A DNA stretch of 12,765 nt from Candidatus Mediterraneibacter stercorigallinarum (GTDB lineage: Bacteria > Bacillota > Clostridia > Lachnospirales > Lachnospiraceae): positions 1-12,765 of the forward strand of contig DXCD01000162.1 of NCBI GenBank assembly GCA_019116185.1, read 5' to 3'. The stretch's first letter is position 1, and each line of letters starts with the position of its first letter. Below are positions 1 through 7,560 of the stretch, piece by piece. The notes under the pieces were generated by a model that was given only the letters and a program-made list of their open reading frames with translations, was not told the DNA's origin and searched no databases. Position numbers and translations under genes: made by a program.

Positions 1-2
1 TA

Positions 3-170
3 GCTGTATCCCATTCCTTTTATGTCTTTCCCAAATCGTGGAGCCGGAACCTGAGCCACATCCCCGCCCGCCACGAATACGTCTTAAAATATACTACGGT
101 TTTCGGACGTTATCTCCATCGGCCGTCTCCCCCACAAATCCAGATTCAGATTTGTGAAAAAAGAGTAAAA
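3..170 (-). pseudogene. possible decayed 3' part of a gene, flavoprotein-like (tentative)
   Basis: Read on the minus strand from about 170 towards base 3, this frame is protein-like apart from one in-frame TAA at 84-86. Before the stop it encodes a stretch containing LDLWGRRPMEITSENRSIF. After it comes DVFVAGGDVAQVPAPRFG, and the frame then runs open off the left edge. The VFVAGGDVAQVP piece resembles the conserved AGD segment that closes the FAD-binding fold of NAD(P)/FAD oxidoreductases, but this is a resemblance by eye only. No start codon with a ribosome binding site is visible, and the right end overlaps the approach to the plus-strand promoter, so an active gene is unlikely. It could also be chance coding-like sequence. 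Confidence 0.25.
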
Positions 171-174
171 AGCG

Positions 175-203
175 TTGACAGCGCAGCAAAAGTTTATTAT
201 ATT
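175..203 (+). promoter_or_regulatory. sigma-A-type promoter for the riboswitch-ATPase transcript
   Basis: A perfect -35 box TTGACA lies at 175-180. It is followed by a 17-base spacer and a -10 box TATATT at 198-203. The expected transcription start, near 210, falls just before the first paired bases of the riboswitch at 213. The fit of promoter, RNA and gene makes this assignment strong. Confidence 0.88.
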
Positions 204-210
204 ATTGTTT

Positions 211-350
211 GGTAAAAGGGAGTAACTGGCGCTTAAAATAGCGTTTGCGATGACGTCAGTACGATGAACATTTCATCCGTATCGTGATTAAACAGTGAGA
301 CTTTTATTGCATTACATAACAACGGTGTGCAATAGGAGTCTCATTTTTTA
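211..350 (+). promoter_or_regulatory. yybP-ykoY (Mn2+-sensing) riboswitch with terminator expression platform
   Basis: The conserved signatures of the yybP-ykoY RNA are visible. AAAAGGGAGTAAC near 214-226 forms the 5' side, a GTCAGTACG segment lies at about 255-263, and GTGAGACTTTTA at 295-306 forms the 3' side. The closing helix P1 pairs TAAAAG (213-218) with CTTTTA (301-306). Bases 296-311 instead form the 5' arm of an intrinsic terminator. Ligand binding should therefore hold P1 together, prevent the terminator and switch the gene on. This family is known to bind Mn2+ and commonly precedes cation pumps, Mn2+ exporters and related membrane proteins. The downstream P-type ATPase fits that role. 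Confidence 0.9.
296..349 (+). terminator. riboswitch-controlled intrinsic terminator
   Basis: The 5' arm 296-311 (TGAGACTTTTATTGCA) pairs with 328-343 (TGCAATAGGAGTCTCA) as a continuous 16-bp stem containing two G-U wobbles, with a 16-base loop. Six T residues follow at 344-349. The 5' arm contains the 3' strand of riboswitch helix P1, so the two structures exclude each other. Confidence 0.92.
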
Positions 351-379
351 TTTCACATCGGCATGAAAAGGAGGATTAC

Positions 380-2992
380 ATGAAAAACTATTATCAATTA
401 TCCGGTGAGGAGACGATGAAGGAGATCAATGGATCGACAGAACCTCTTACCGAAGAACAGGTCAGGGCAAATCAGGAGAAGTATGGCCCGAATGAGCTGG
501 TGGAAGGAAAGAAGAAGACAGTTCTTCAGATCTTTCTGGAGCAGTACAAGGATTTCCTTGTCATTATTCTTATTATTGCGGCGATTGCATCCGGCTTTAT
601 GGGAGATATCGAAAGCGCGGCGGTTATCCTGATCGTTATCACGATGAATGCGATCCTGGGGACGGTGCAGACCGTCAAGGCTGAGCAGTCTCTTGCAAGC
701 CTTAAGAAGCTTTCCGGACCGGAGGCAAAGGTGCTGCGCGGCGGGAATGTAGTGCAGATTCCTTCTTCAGAAGTTACAGTTGGTGATATCGTGATGCTGG
801 ATGCAGGAGACTATATCCCTGCGGACGGACGTCTGATCGAGTGTGCCAGCCTGAAGGTAGATGAGAGTGCGCTGACCGGAGAGAGCCTTGGCGTTGAGAA
901 AAATATTGACCCGATCAAGGAAGAGGAGGTGCCCCTGGGCGACCGTCTGAACATGGTCTACTCAGGAAGCTTTGTCACATACGGAAGAGGTTCTTTTGTT
1001 GTGACCGGCATTGGAATGGAGACTGAGGTGGGCAAGATTGCAAGCCTCTTAAAGACAACGTCAGAAAAGAGGACACCGCTCCAGGTCAATCTGGACCAGT
1101 TCGGACAGAAGCTGTCTATTCTGATCCTTGTATTCTGTGCGATTCTTTTCGGAGTGAGCATTTTCCGGGGAGACAATATCGGGGATGCGTTCCTCTTTGC
1201 AGTAGCGCTTGCAGTTGCAGCCATTCCGGAAGCTTTAAGCTCTATCGTAACGATCGTTCTTTCTTTCGGTACTCAGAAGATGGCGAAAGAGCATGCGATC
1301 ATGAGGAAGCTCCAGGCAGTGGAAGGTCTTGGAAGTGTCTCCATTATCTGTTCGGATAAGACAGGAACACTGACACAGAATAAAATGACAGTAGAAGATT
1401 ATTATGTGGATGAGATCTGTATCAAGGCAGAGGATATTGATCTGAACGACCCGTCTCAGAGCAGGCTGCTGATCGGAAGTATGCTCTGTAATGATTCCAA
1501 GAACACGGATGGCGTGGAGATCGGTGACCCGACAGAGACAGCTCTGATCAACCTGGGAAGCCGTCTGGGACTTGATCCGGAGTCCGTGCGTGCAAAATAT
1601 CCGCGTGAGAGCGAGAACCCGTTTGACAGCGACAGAAAGCTGATGTCCACAAAGCACACCATGGAAGGAATCCCGACCATGATCGTTAAAGGCGCGGTGG
1701 ACGTCCTCTTAGACAGAATGGATCAGATCCAGATCGGTTCGGAAGTCCGCCCGATGACCGCTCAGGACAGAGAGAACATCGAGGCGCAGAACCAGGCGTT
1801 TTCAAGACAGGGGCTGCGAGTACTTGCATTTGCATATAAGGTAGTGTCAGATGAACTGGAGCTGACTCTTGACGATGAATACAATCTTACGTTCCTTGGA
1901 CTGATCGCCATGATGGATCCGCCGAGAGAAGAGTCCAAGGCTGCTGTTGCAGAATGTAAGAGCGCGGGCATCCGTCCGATTATGATCACGGGAGATCATA
2001 AAGTGACCGCAGCGGCGATCGCAAAAAGGATCGGTATCCTGGAAAATGAATCTGAGGCATGCGAAGGCGCTGAGATCGATAAGATGTCAGATGAAGAGCT
2101 GAAAGATTTTGTGGAAGGTATTTCTGTATATGCCCGTGTGTCACCGGAGCATAAGATCCGTATCGTGCGCGCATGGCAGGAGAAGGGCAATATCGTTTCC
2201 ATGACAGGAGACGGCGTCAATGACGCTCCTGCGCTGAAACAGGCTGATATCGGAGTCGCTATGGGCATCACGGGAAGTGAAGTGTCCAAGGATGCCGCGG
2301 CGATGGTGCTCACGGACGATAACTTTGCAACGATTGTAAAAGCAGTGGAAAACGGAAGGAATATCTATCGGAATATCAAGAGTTCCATCCAGTTCCTGCT
2401 GTCAGGAAACTTCGGCGCGATCCTTGCGGTACTGTACGCGTCCATTATGGCGCTTCCGGTTCCGTTTGCACCGGTGCACCTGCTCTTTATCAACCTGCTG
2501 ACTGACAGTCTTCCGGCAATCGCGCTGGGACTGGAGCCGGGTTCGAAAGACGTGATGAAAGAAAAGCCGAGACCGATGAACGAGTCGATCCTGACGAAAG
2601 ATTTCCTTCTCAAGATCGGTACAGAAGGGCTTTCCATTGCAGTGACAACGATGATCGCCTTTATGATCGGATATCGCGGCGGAAACGAGCTTCTCGGAAT
2701 GACGATGGCATTTGCAACGCTGTGCTCTGCAAGGCTGTTCCATGGATTTAACTGTAAATCTGACCGCCCGGTTGTATTTACGAGAAAAGTGGTCAATAAT
2801 AAATGGCTGATCGGAGCATTCCTTCTCGGAATCGTGCTGATCACCTGCGTGGTCATGATCCCGGGACTTCACAATATTTTCAAGGTGCAGACGCTGACAG
2901 TGGGACAGTTATTTACAGTATATGGTCTGGCGGCGGTTAATATCCCGATCATCCAGATTATGAAAGCGATCCGCATGGCTTTGAAAAAATAA
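380..2992 (+). CDS. PMCA-type P-type cation ATPase, probable Mn2+ (or Ca2+) exporter
   Basis: This 870-residue membrane pump uses ATP to move a divalent cation across the cell membrane. An N-terminal cation-ATPase domain is followed by membrane segments near residues 57-75 and 79-97. The actuator motif TGES is at 166-169, and M4 carries PEALS with Glu284. The phosphorylated Asp326 lies in DKTGT, and the hinge motif TGDGVND is at 609-615. M6 carries NLLTD, giving Asn705 and Asp709. Glu in M4 plus Asn and Asp in M6 is the single-site pattern of PMCA-like pumps, and further membrane segments run to the C-terminus. The start follows AAAAGGAGG at 366-374 with 5 bases between. The Mn2+ riboswitch upstream suggests Mn2+ detoxification, as known for related pumps of Lactococcus and Streptococcus. 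Family homology alone would say Ca2+. The length is normal and no key residue is missing. Confidence 0.95.
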   Translation: MKNYYQLSGEETMKEINGSTEPLTEEQVRANQEKYGPNELVEGKKKTVLQIFLEQYKDFLVIILIIAAIASGFMGDIESAAVILIVITMNAILGTVQTVKAEQSLASLKKLSGPEAKVLRGGNVVQIPSSEVTVGDIVMLDAGDYIPADGRLIECASLKVDESALTGESLGVEKNIDPIKEEEVPLGDRLNMVYSGSFVTYGRGSFVVTGIGMETEVGKIASLLKTTSEKRTPLQVNLDQFGQKLSILILVFCAILFGVSIFRGDNIGDAFLFAVALAVAAIPEALSSIVTIVLSFGTQKMAKEHAIMRKLQAVEGLGSVSIICSDKTGTLTQNKMTVEDYYVDEICIKAEDIDLNDPSQSRLLIGSMLCNDSKNTDGVEIGDPTETALINLGSRLGLDPESVRAKYPRESENPFDSDRKLMSTKHTMEGIPTMIVKGAVDVLLDRMDQIQIGSEVRPMTAQDRENIEAQNQAFSRQGLRVLAFAYKVVSDELELTLDDEYNLTFLGLIAMMDPPREESKAAVAECKSAGIRPIMITGDHKVTAAAIAKRIGILENESEACEGAEIDKMSDEELKDFVEGISVYARVSPEHKIRIVRAWQEKGNIVSMTGDGVNDAPALKQADIGVAMGITGSEVSKDAAAMVLTDDNFATIVKAVENGRNIYRNIKSSIQFLLSGNFGAILAVLYASIMALPVPFAPVHLLFINLLTDSLPAIALGLEPGSKDVMKEKPRPMNESILTKDFLLKIGTEGLSIAVTTMIAFMIGYRGGNELLGMTMAFATLCSARLFHGFNCKSDRPVVFTRKVVNNKWLIGAFLLGIVLITCVVMIPGLHNIFKVQTLTVGQLFTVYGLAAVNIPIIQIMKAIRMALKK

Positions 2993-3011
2993 AGGATCAG
3001 AGTGATATAAT
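2981..3011 (+). promoter_or_regulatory. possible promoter for the ftsH operon
   Basis: A perfect -10 box TATAAT sits at 3006-3011. The best -35 candidate is TTGAAA at 2981-2986, overlapping the end of the upstream ATPase gene. The 19-base spacer is longer than ideal. If this promoter is active, the hairpin at 3048-3066 lies in the leader of the ftsH transcript. If not, ftsH depends on readthrough. Confidence 0.35.
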
Positions 3012-3047
3012 TAATACAACAGATATAACAGCGTCAGTGTACAGGGG

Positions 3048-3066
3048 GGAGCACACTGCTCCTTTT
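3048..3066 (+). terminator. short terminator-like hairpin between the ATPase gene and ftsH
   Basis: GGAGCA (3048-3053) pairs with TGCTCC (3057-3062) around a CAC loop, and four T residues follow. The G-run at 3044-3047 can extend the stem by G-U pairs with those T residues. The short T-run makes it a weak or leaky terminator. A competing helix pairs CAGTGT (3035-3040) with ACACTG (3053-3058), so an attenuator is possible. Confidence 0.5.
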
Positions 3067-3145
3067 GTATGCCGGCGCTGAACTGATATGAGAGGACGGA
3101 GAAGCTGAAAACAGATTAGGTCTGAAATAACAAAGGAGGACGGAT

Positions 3146-5011
3146 ATGAAACAAGTTCAAAAACCAAAGAAGCCGCTGATCTTTTATTATCTGATCGCAG
3201 TTGTGGTTCTTGTCCTGCTCAATTTTCTTCTTGTCCCTAAAATTACGGGACGGAATATTACGGAAGTGGATTACGGGACTTTCCTGAATATGCTGGAAGA
3301 AAAGAAGGTTTCGGCCGTAGAGGTGGACGGAGATTCCATTTACTTTACAGATAAAAATGAAGATCCGAATTATTATGAGACGACAACATTTGATGATCAG
3401 GACCTGGTAAACCGTCTGGCTGAAGCCGGATGTAAATTCGACAGGGTGGCGCAGGAGCCTATGAATCCGATCTTAAGTTTCCTGCTGAGCTGGGTGGTGC
3501 CCCTTATGATCTTCTGGGGGCTGGGACAGCTTCTGGCAAAGCAGCTAATGAAGAAGATGGGCGGCGGCAGCAATGGAGGACCGTTCATGCAGTTCGGAAA
3601 GAGCAATGCCAAGGTATACGTGCAGTCCACAACAGGTATCACATTTAATGACGTGGCAGGGGAGGACGAAGCAAAGGAACTGCTGACAGAGATCGTTGAT
3701 TTCCTGCACAATCCGCAGAAATATCAGGAGATCGGAGCAGTATGCCCGAAGGGCGCGCTGCTGGTGGGGCCTCCGGGAACAGGAAAGACCCTGTTGGCAA
3801 AGGCAGTGGCAGGGGAAGCGCATGTGCCGTTCTTCTCGATCTCGGGATCTGAGTTCGTGGAAATGTTTGTCGGCATGGGCGCTTCCAAGGTGCGTGACCT
3901 GTTCAAGCAGGCAAATGAAAAAGCGCCCTGTATTGTATTTATCGATGAGATCGATACCATCGGAAAGAAGAGAGACGGACAGGGATTCAGCGGAAACGAC
4001 GAGCGTGAGCAGACACTGAACCAGCTCCTGACAGAGATGGATGGTTTTGACGCGTCCAAGGGTGTTGTCATCCTGGCGGCGACCAACCGTCCGGACAGCC
4101 TTGACCCGGCGCTTCTCCGTCCGGGAAGATTTGACAGGAGGATTCCGGTGGAACTTCCGGACCTGAAGGGCAGAGAAGAAATCTTAAAGGTGCATGCACG
4201 CAAAGTCCGCCTGAGCGATAATGTAGACTTTAATGCGATCGCAAGGGCAGCTTCCGGTGCTTCCGGAGCGGAGCTTGCCAATATGGTAAACGAGGCGGCG
4301 CTGCGGGCAGTAAGGGAGAACCGTAAGTTTGTTACCCAGGCAGACATGGAGGAAAGTATTGAGACTGTCATTGCGGGATATCAGAAGAAGAACCGCGTGC
4401 TTTCCAATAAAGAGAAACTGATCGTGTCCTACCATGAGATCGGTCACGCTCTTGTGGCAGCGCTTCAGACGAATTCAGCGCCTGTGACCAAGATCACGAT
4501 CATTCCGAGAACCTCAGGGGCGCTCGGCTACACCATGCAGGTGGAGGAAGATGAGAAGAATCTGATGTCAAAAGAAGAGCTGGAGAATAAGATCGCAACA
4601 TTGACCGGCGGCCGGTGCGCTGAGGAGCTGATCTTCCATTCGATCACGACCGGCGCGTCTAATGATATCGAGCAGGCGACAAAGCTGACCCGCGCTATGA
4701 TCACAAGATATGGCATGAGCGACAAGTTCGGCATGGTGGCGCTGGAGACACAGTCCAATCCGTATCTGGGCGGGGACAGCAGCTTAAGCTGTTCGCCGGA
4801 TACAGCCGCTGAGATCGACGATATGGTTGTGGATACGGTAAAGAGATCTTATGACAAAGCAATGCAGCTTCTGCAGGATAATATCGGAAAACTGCACGAG
4901 CTTGCAAAATATCTCTATGAGAAAGAGACGATCACCGGGGAAGAATTTATGAATATTTTAAGCCGGCAGGAATATATCGAAGACGGAAGTTCACAGGATA
5001 CAGAAAGATAA
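3146..5011 (+). CDS. ftsH: ATP-dependent zinc metalloprotease FtsH
   Basis: This 621-residue membrane-anchored AAA+ protease forms hexamers that extract and degrade membrane and some soluble proteins. TM1 lies near residues 11-31, an extracytoplasmic domain follows to about 105, and TM2 lies near 108-130. The AAA+ module has Walker A GPPGTGKT (208-215), the pore loop MFVG (240-243), Walker B FIDEID (265-270) and the SRH with ATNRP (312-316). RPGRFDRR (325-332) supplies the arginine fingers. The zinc site HEIGH (430-434) has its likely third ligand at Asp507 in NDIEQAT. Ile replaces the usual Ala in HEAGH, which leaves the HExxH ligands intact. The start follows AAAGGAGG at 3132-3139 with 6 bases between. 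The C-terminal tail after the protease domain is short. The gene for a second cation pump begins 18 bases downstream, implying co-transcription. Confidence 0.97.
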   Translation: MKQVQKPKKPLIFYYLIAVVVLVLLNFLLVPKITGRNITEVDYGTFLNMLEEKKVSAVEVDGDSIYFTDKNEDPNYYETTTFDDQDLVNRLAEAGCKFDRVAQEPMNPILSFLLSWVVPLMIFWGLGQLLAKQLMKKMGGGSNGGPFMQFGKSNAKVYVQSTTGITFNDVAGEDEAKELLTEIVDFLHNPQKYQEIGAVCPKGALLVGPPGTGKTLLAKAVAGEAHVPFFSISGSEFVEMFVGMGASKVRDLFKQANEKAPCIVFIDEIDTIGKKRDGQGFSGNDEREQTLNQLLTEMDGFDASKGVVILAATNRPDSLDPALLRPGRFDRRIPVELPDLKGREEILKVHARKVRLSDNVDFNAIARAASGASGAELANMVNEAALRAVRENRKFVTQADMEESIETVIAGYQKKNRVLSNKEKLIVSYHEIGHALVAALQTNSAPVTKITIIPRTSGALGYTMQVEEDEKNLMSKEELENKIATLTGGRCAEELIFHSITTGASNDIEQATKLTRAMITRYGMSDKFGMVALETQSNPYLGGDSSLSCSPDTAAEIDDMVVDTVKRSYDKAMQLLQDNIGKLHELAKYLYEKETITGEEFMNILSRQEYIEDGSSQDTER

Positions 5012-5029
5012 AAAGGGGTTTTGGCAGAT

Positions 5030-7471
5030 ATGGCTAGAAAACGAGTGCAGCTAAGGGAAGAGCGGGAACAGAGAAGGGACAGGAAGATACCCACAACACG
5101 GTATAACCCGGATTACAAAAAGGGACTGACCAGCCAGCAGGTGCAGGAACACCGCCTGCACGGCTGGGTCAACCGGTCCGTGGAACCGCCTTCAAAAACG
5201 ACCAAAGAGATCATACATGAGAATGTATTTACATATTTCAACCTGATCTTTGTGGTCCTGGCTGTCCTTTTGTGTCTTGTAGGGTCCTTCCGGGATCTGA
5301 CCTTCCTTCCGGTCATCATCGCCAATACACTGATCGGTATCATTCAGGAAGTGCGGGCAAAGCAGGTGCTGGACAAGCTGACCATGTTAAACGCGCCTCA
5401 CGCGGCTGTTGTCCGGGACGGGAAGCGTTCCATGATCGATGCGGAGGATCTGGTGCTTGATGATATCGTGATCTTTAAGGCAGGGAATCAGGTCTGTGCA
5501 GACGCCGTGGTGTCGGCAGGAGAAGTACAGGTAAATGAATCCCTGCTCACCGGTGAATCGGATGAGATCACAAAGAGAAAAGGCGACAAACTGATGTCCG
5601 GAAGCTTCATCGTGTCCGGACAGTGCCATGCAAGGCTTGACAAAGTGGGCGAGGATTCTTACATCTCCAAGCTGACTCTTCAGGCAAAAGAAATGCAGGA
5701 AGGGGAGCAGTCTGAGATGATCCGCTCTCTTAACAAACTGGTAAAATGCGTCGGTGTGGCAATCATTCCGATCGGGCTCGTGCTGTTCTCACAGGCGTTC
5801 TTTATCCAGCACGACGGATTCCGCGACAGTGTGACATCCATGATCGCGGCTGTCATCGGCATGATCCCCGAGGGACTCTACCTTCTGGCGAGCGTGGCGC
5901 TTGCCGTGAGCGCGGTCCGGCTTGCACAGAAAAAGGTGCTCCTGCATGACATGAAATGTATCGAGACGCTGGCGCGGGTGGATGTGCTCTGCGTGGATAA
6001 GACCGGGACGATCACGGAAAACACGATGAAGGTCCAGGATGTGATCGAGACAGATGAGTATGACGCGGAAAAAATGGAACCGCTGCGGACGATGATCGGC
6101 GACTTTGCAGCAGCCATGACAAAAGACAATATCACCATGGCTGCCATAAAGGACTATTTCCGGACAGCGTCAGGAAAGAAATCCCTGTCAAAGACAGGAT
6201 TCTCTTCTGCCACGAAATACAGCAGTGTTACGTTTGAGGACGGGGCTTATGTGCTTGGCGCGCCGGAGTTCGTCCTGAAAGAAAAATACGGAGACTATGC
6301 GGAGGAGATCACGGAGCACGCGTCCACAGGAGCGCGAGTCCTTGTGTTCGGTACATATGACGGCGAGATCGATGGGAAACCGTTGGATCACGGCATTACC
6401 CCGCTCGGATTTGTACTGCTTGCAAACCCGATCCGCGAGGCTGCAAAGGAGACCTTTGAATACTTTGCGGAGCAGGGCGTGGAAGTCAAGGTCATTTCCG
6501 GAGACAACCCGGTAACGGTATCAAACGTGGCAAAACAGGCAGGTATCAAGAACGCGGAACAATATGTAGACGCTTCGGAACTGGAGTCAGAGGAACAACT
6601 GCGGAAAGCGGTCCTGAATAAGACAGTGTTCGGACGTGTCACGCCGAACCAGAAGCGGAAATTCGTGCGCATCCTGAAAGAAGCAGGGCATACCGTGGCA
6701 ATGACCGGAGACGGTGTCAACGATGTGCTGGCGCTGAAAGACGCGGACTGCAGTATCGCTATGGCGTCAGGAAGCGACGCGGCGGCGCAGGCGTCACAGC
6801 TCGTGCTGTTGGAGTCGGATTTCTCCTGCATGCCGCAGGTCGTGCTGGAGGGAAGACGAGTCGTTAACAATATCCAGCGCTCCGCGAGCTTGTTCCTGGT
6901 GAAGAATATTTTCTCATTCCTGCTGAGCCTGCTGTCCGTGGTATTTATGTTCACCTATCCCCTTGAGCCGTCCCAGATCTCGCTGATCAGTATGTTTACC
7001 ATCGGCATACCGGCATTTTTCTTAGCCCTGGAGCCAAACAAGAATATCATCAAAGGACATTTCCTTACGAATGTATTCTTAAAAGCTCTTCCGGCTGCAT
7101 TGACAGACGCGATCGCAGTGGGCGCGCTGGTAATCTTCGGGCGGACATTCGGGGTGGATCCCACAGATATCTCCACCGCGGCGACCATGCTGCTGGCGAT
7201 CGTCGGATTTATGATCCTTTACAAGATCAGCGCTCCGATGAACAAGATCCGAGTGGCGATCCTCAGCGGATGTATTGTGGGACTTCTGTTCTGCAGTATC
7301 TTCCTGAAGGATCTGTTCGCGATTACAGGCATGACCACGGAATGTGTGATGCTGTTTGTTGTGTTCGCCATCGCGACGGAACCGGTGCTGAGGTATCTGA
7401 CGATGCTGGTAGAGAAGCTGAGATTCTATTATCTGCGGCTCAGAGGGAGAAATACGGAAGAGGAACCGTGA
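5030..7471 (+). CDS. CtpE-like P-type cation-translocating ATPase
   Basis: This 813-residue ATP-driven cation pump sits in the cell membrane. The N-terminus is basic. Motifs counted from ATG 5030 are TGES (174-177), IPEGL in M4 with Pro280-Glu281, DKTGT with Asp323, and TGDGVND (559-565). The hinge is followed by VLALKDAD instead of the common APALKQAD. M6 has TIGIPAFFLALEPN where PMCA/SERCA pumps have NxxTD. These traits match the mycobacterial CtpE-type group, where CtpE is implicated in Ca2+ uptake; substrate and direction here are unproven. An in-frame TTG at 5021 could add three residues, but AAAAGGGG at 5011-5018 is only 2 bases from it and 11 from the ATG, so the ATG is preferred. The gene lies 18 bases after ftsH. 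Confidence 0.94.
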   Translation: MARKRVQLREEREQRRDRKIPTTRYNPDYKKGLTSQQVQEHRLHGWVNRSVEPPSKTTKEIIHENVFTYFNLIFVVLAVLLCLVGSFRDLTFLPVIIANTLIGIIQEVRAKQVLDKLTMLNAPHAAVVRDGKRSMIDAEDLVLDDIVIFKAGNQVCADAVVSAGEVQVNESLLTGESDEITKRKGDKLMSGSFIVSGQCHARLDKVGEDSYISKLTLQAKEMQEGEQSEMIRSLNKLVKCVGVAIIPIGLVLFSQAFFIQHDGFRDSVTSMIAAVIGMIPEGLYLLASVALAVSAVRLAQKKVLLHDMKCIETLARVDVLCVDKTGTITENTMKVQDVIETDEYDAEKMEPLRTMIGDFAAAMTKDNITMAAIKDYFRTASGKKSLSKTGFSSATKYSSVTFEDGAYVLGAPEFVLKEKYGDYAEEITEHASTGARVLVFGTYDGEIDGKPLDHGITPLGFVLLANPIREAAKETFEYFAEQGVEVKVISGDNPVTVSNVAKQAGIKNAEQYVDASELESEEQLRKAVLNKTVFGRVTPNQKRKFVRILKEAGHTVAMTGDGVNDVLALKDADCSIAMASGSDAAAQASQLVLLESDFSCMPQVVLEGRRVVNNIQRSASLFLVKNIFSFLLSLLSVVFMFTYPLEPSQISLISMFTIGIPAFFLALEPNKNIIKGHFLTNVFLKALPAALTDAIAVGALVIFGRTFGVDPTDISTAATMLLAIVGFMILYKISAPMNKIRVAILSGCIVGLLFCSIFLKDLFAITGMTTECVMLFVVFAIATEPVLRYLTMLVEKLRFYYLRLRGRNTEEEP

Positions 7472-7539
7472 AAAACGCCCTGATCAGAGAGAAGGATAAA
7501 ATCTGCCGGCTGTGCGGAATGCAGGAGCAGGCATACTGA
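7468..7539 (+). CDS. possible 23-codon CxxC peptide overlapping the ATPase stop
   Basis: A GTG at 7468 overlaps the TGA of the upstream ATPase gene as GTGA, the layout of translational coupling. It opens a frame reading MKNALIREKDKICRLCGMQE and three more residues to a TGA at 7537-7539. Two cysteines form a CRLC pair. The upstream GAAGAGG at about 7457-7463 could serve as a weak ribosome binding site. The frame is short, so it may be chance. The stop comes just before the ribosome binding site of the ABC-F gene. Confidence 0.2.
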   Translation: MKNALIREKDKICRLCGMQEQAY

Positions 7540-7560
7540 ATAAAGGAGTTTATTTAAAGA

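Noticed and set aside
133..156. 8-bp inverted repeat CACAAATC/GATTTGTG followed by A residues
   Set aside because: There is no T-run on either strand in the right place for a terminator, and it lies upstream of the promoter. No function can be supported.
3724..4371. 215-codon minus-strand frame inside ftsH
   Set aside because: It is antisense to the AAA+ domain, and its Ser-rich composition is typical of a shadow frame.
5021..5029. TTG start for the second P-type ATPase
   Set aside because: The ribosome binding site would be only 2 bases away, whereas the ATG at 5030 has acceptable spacing.
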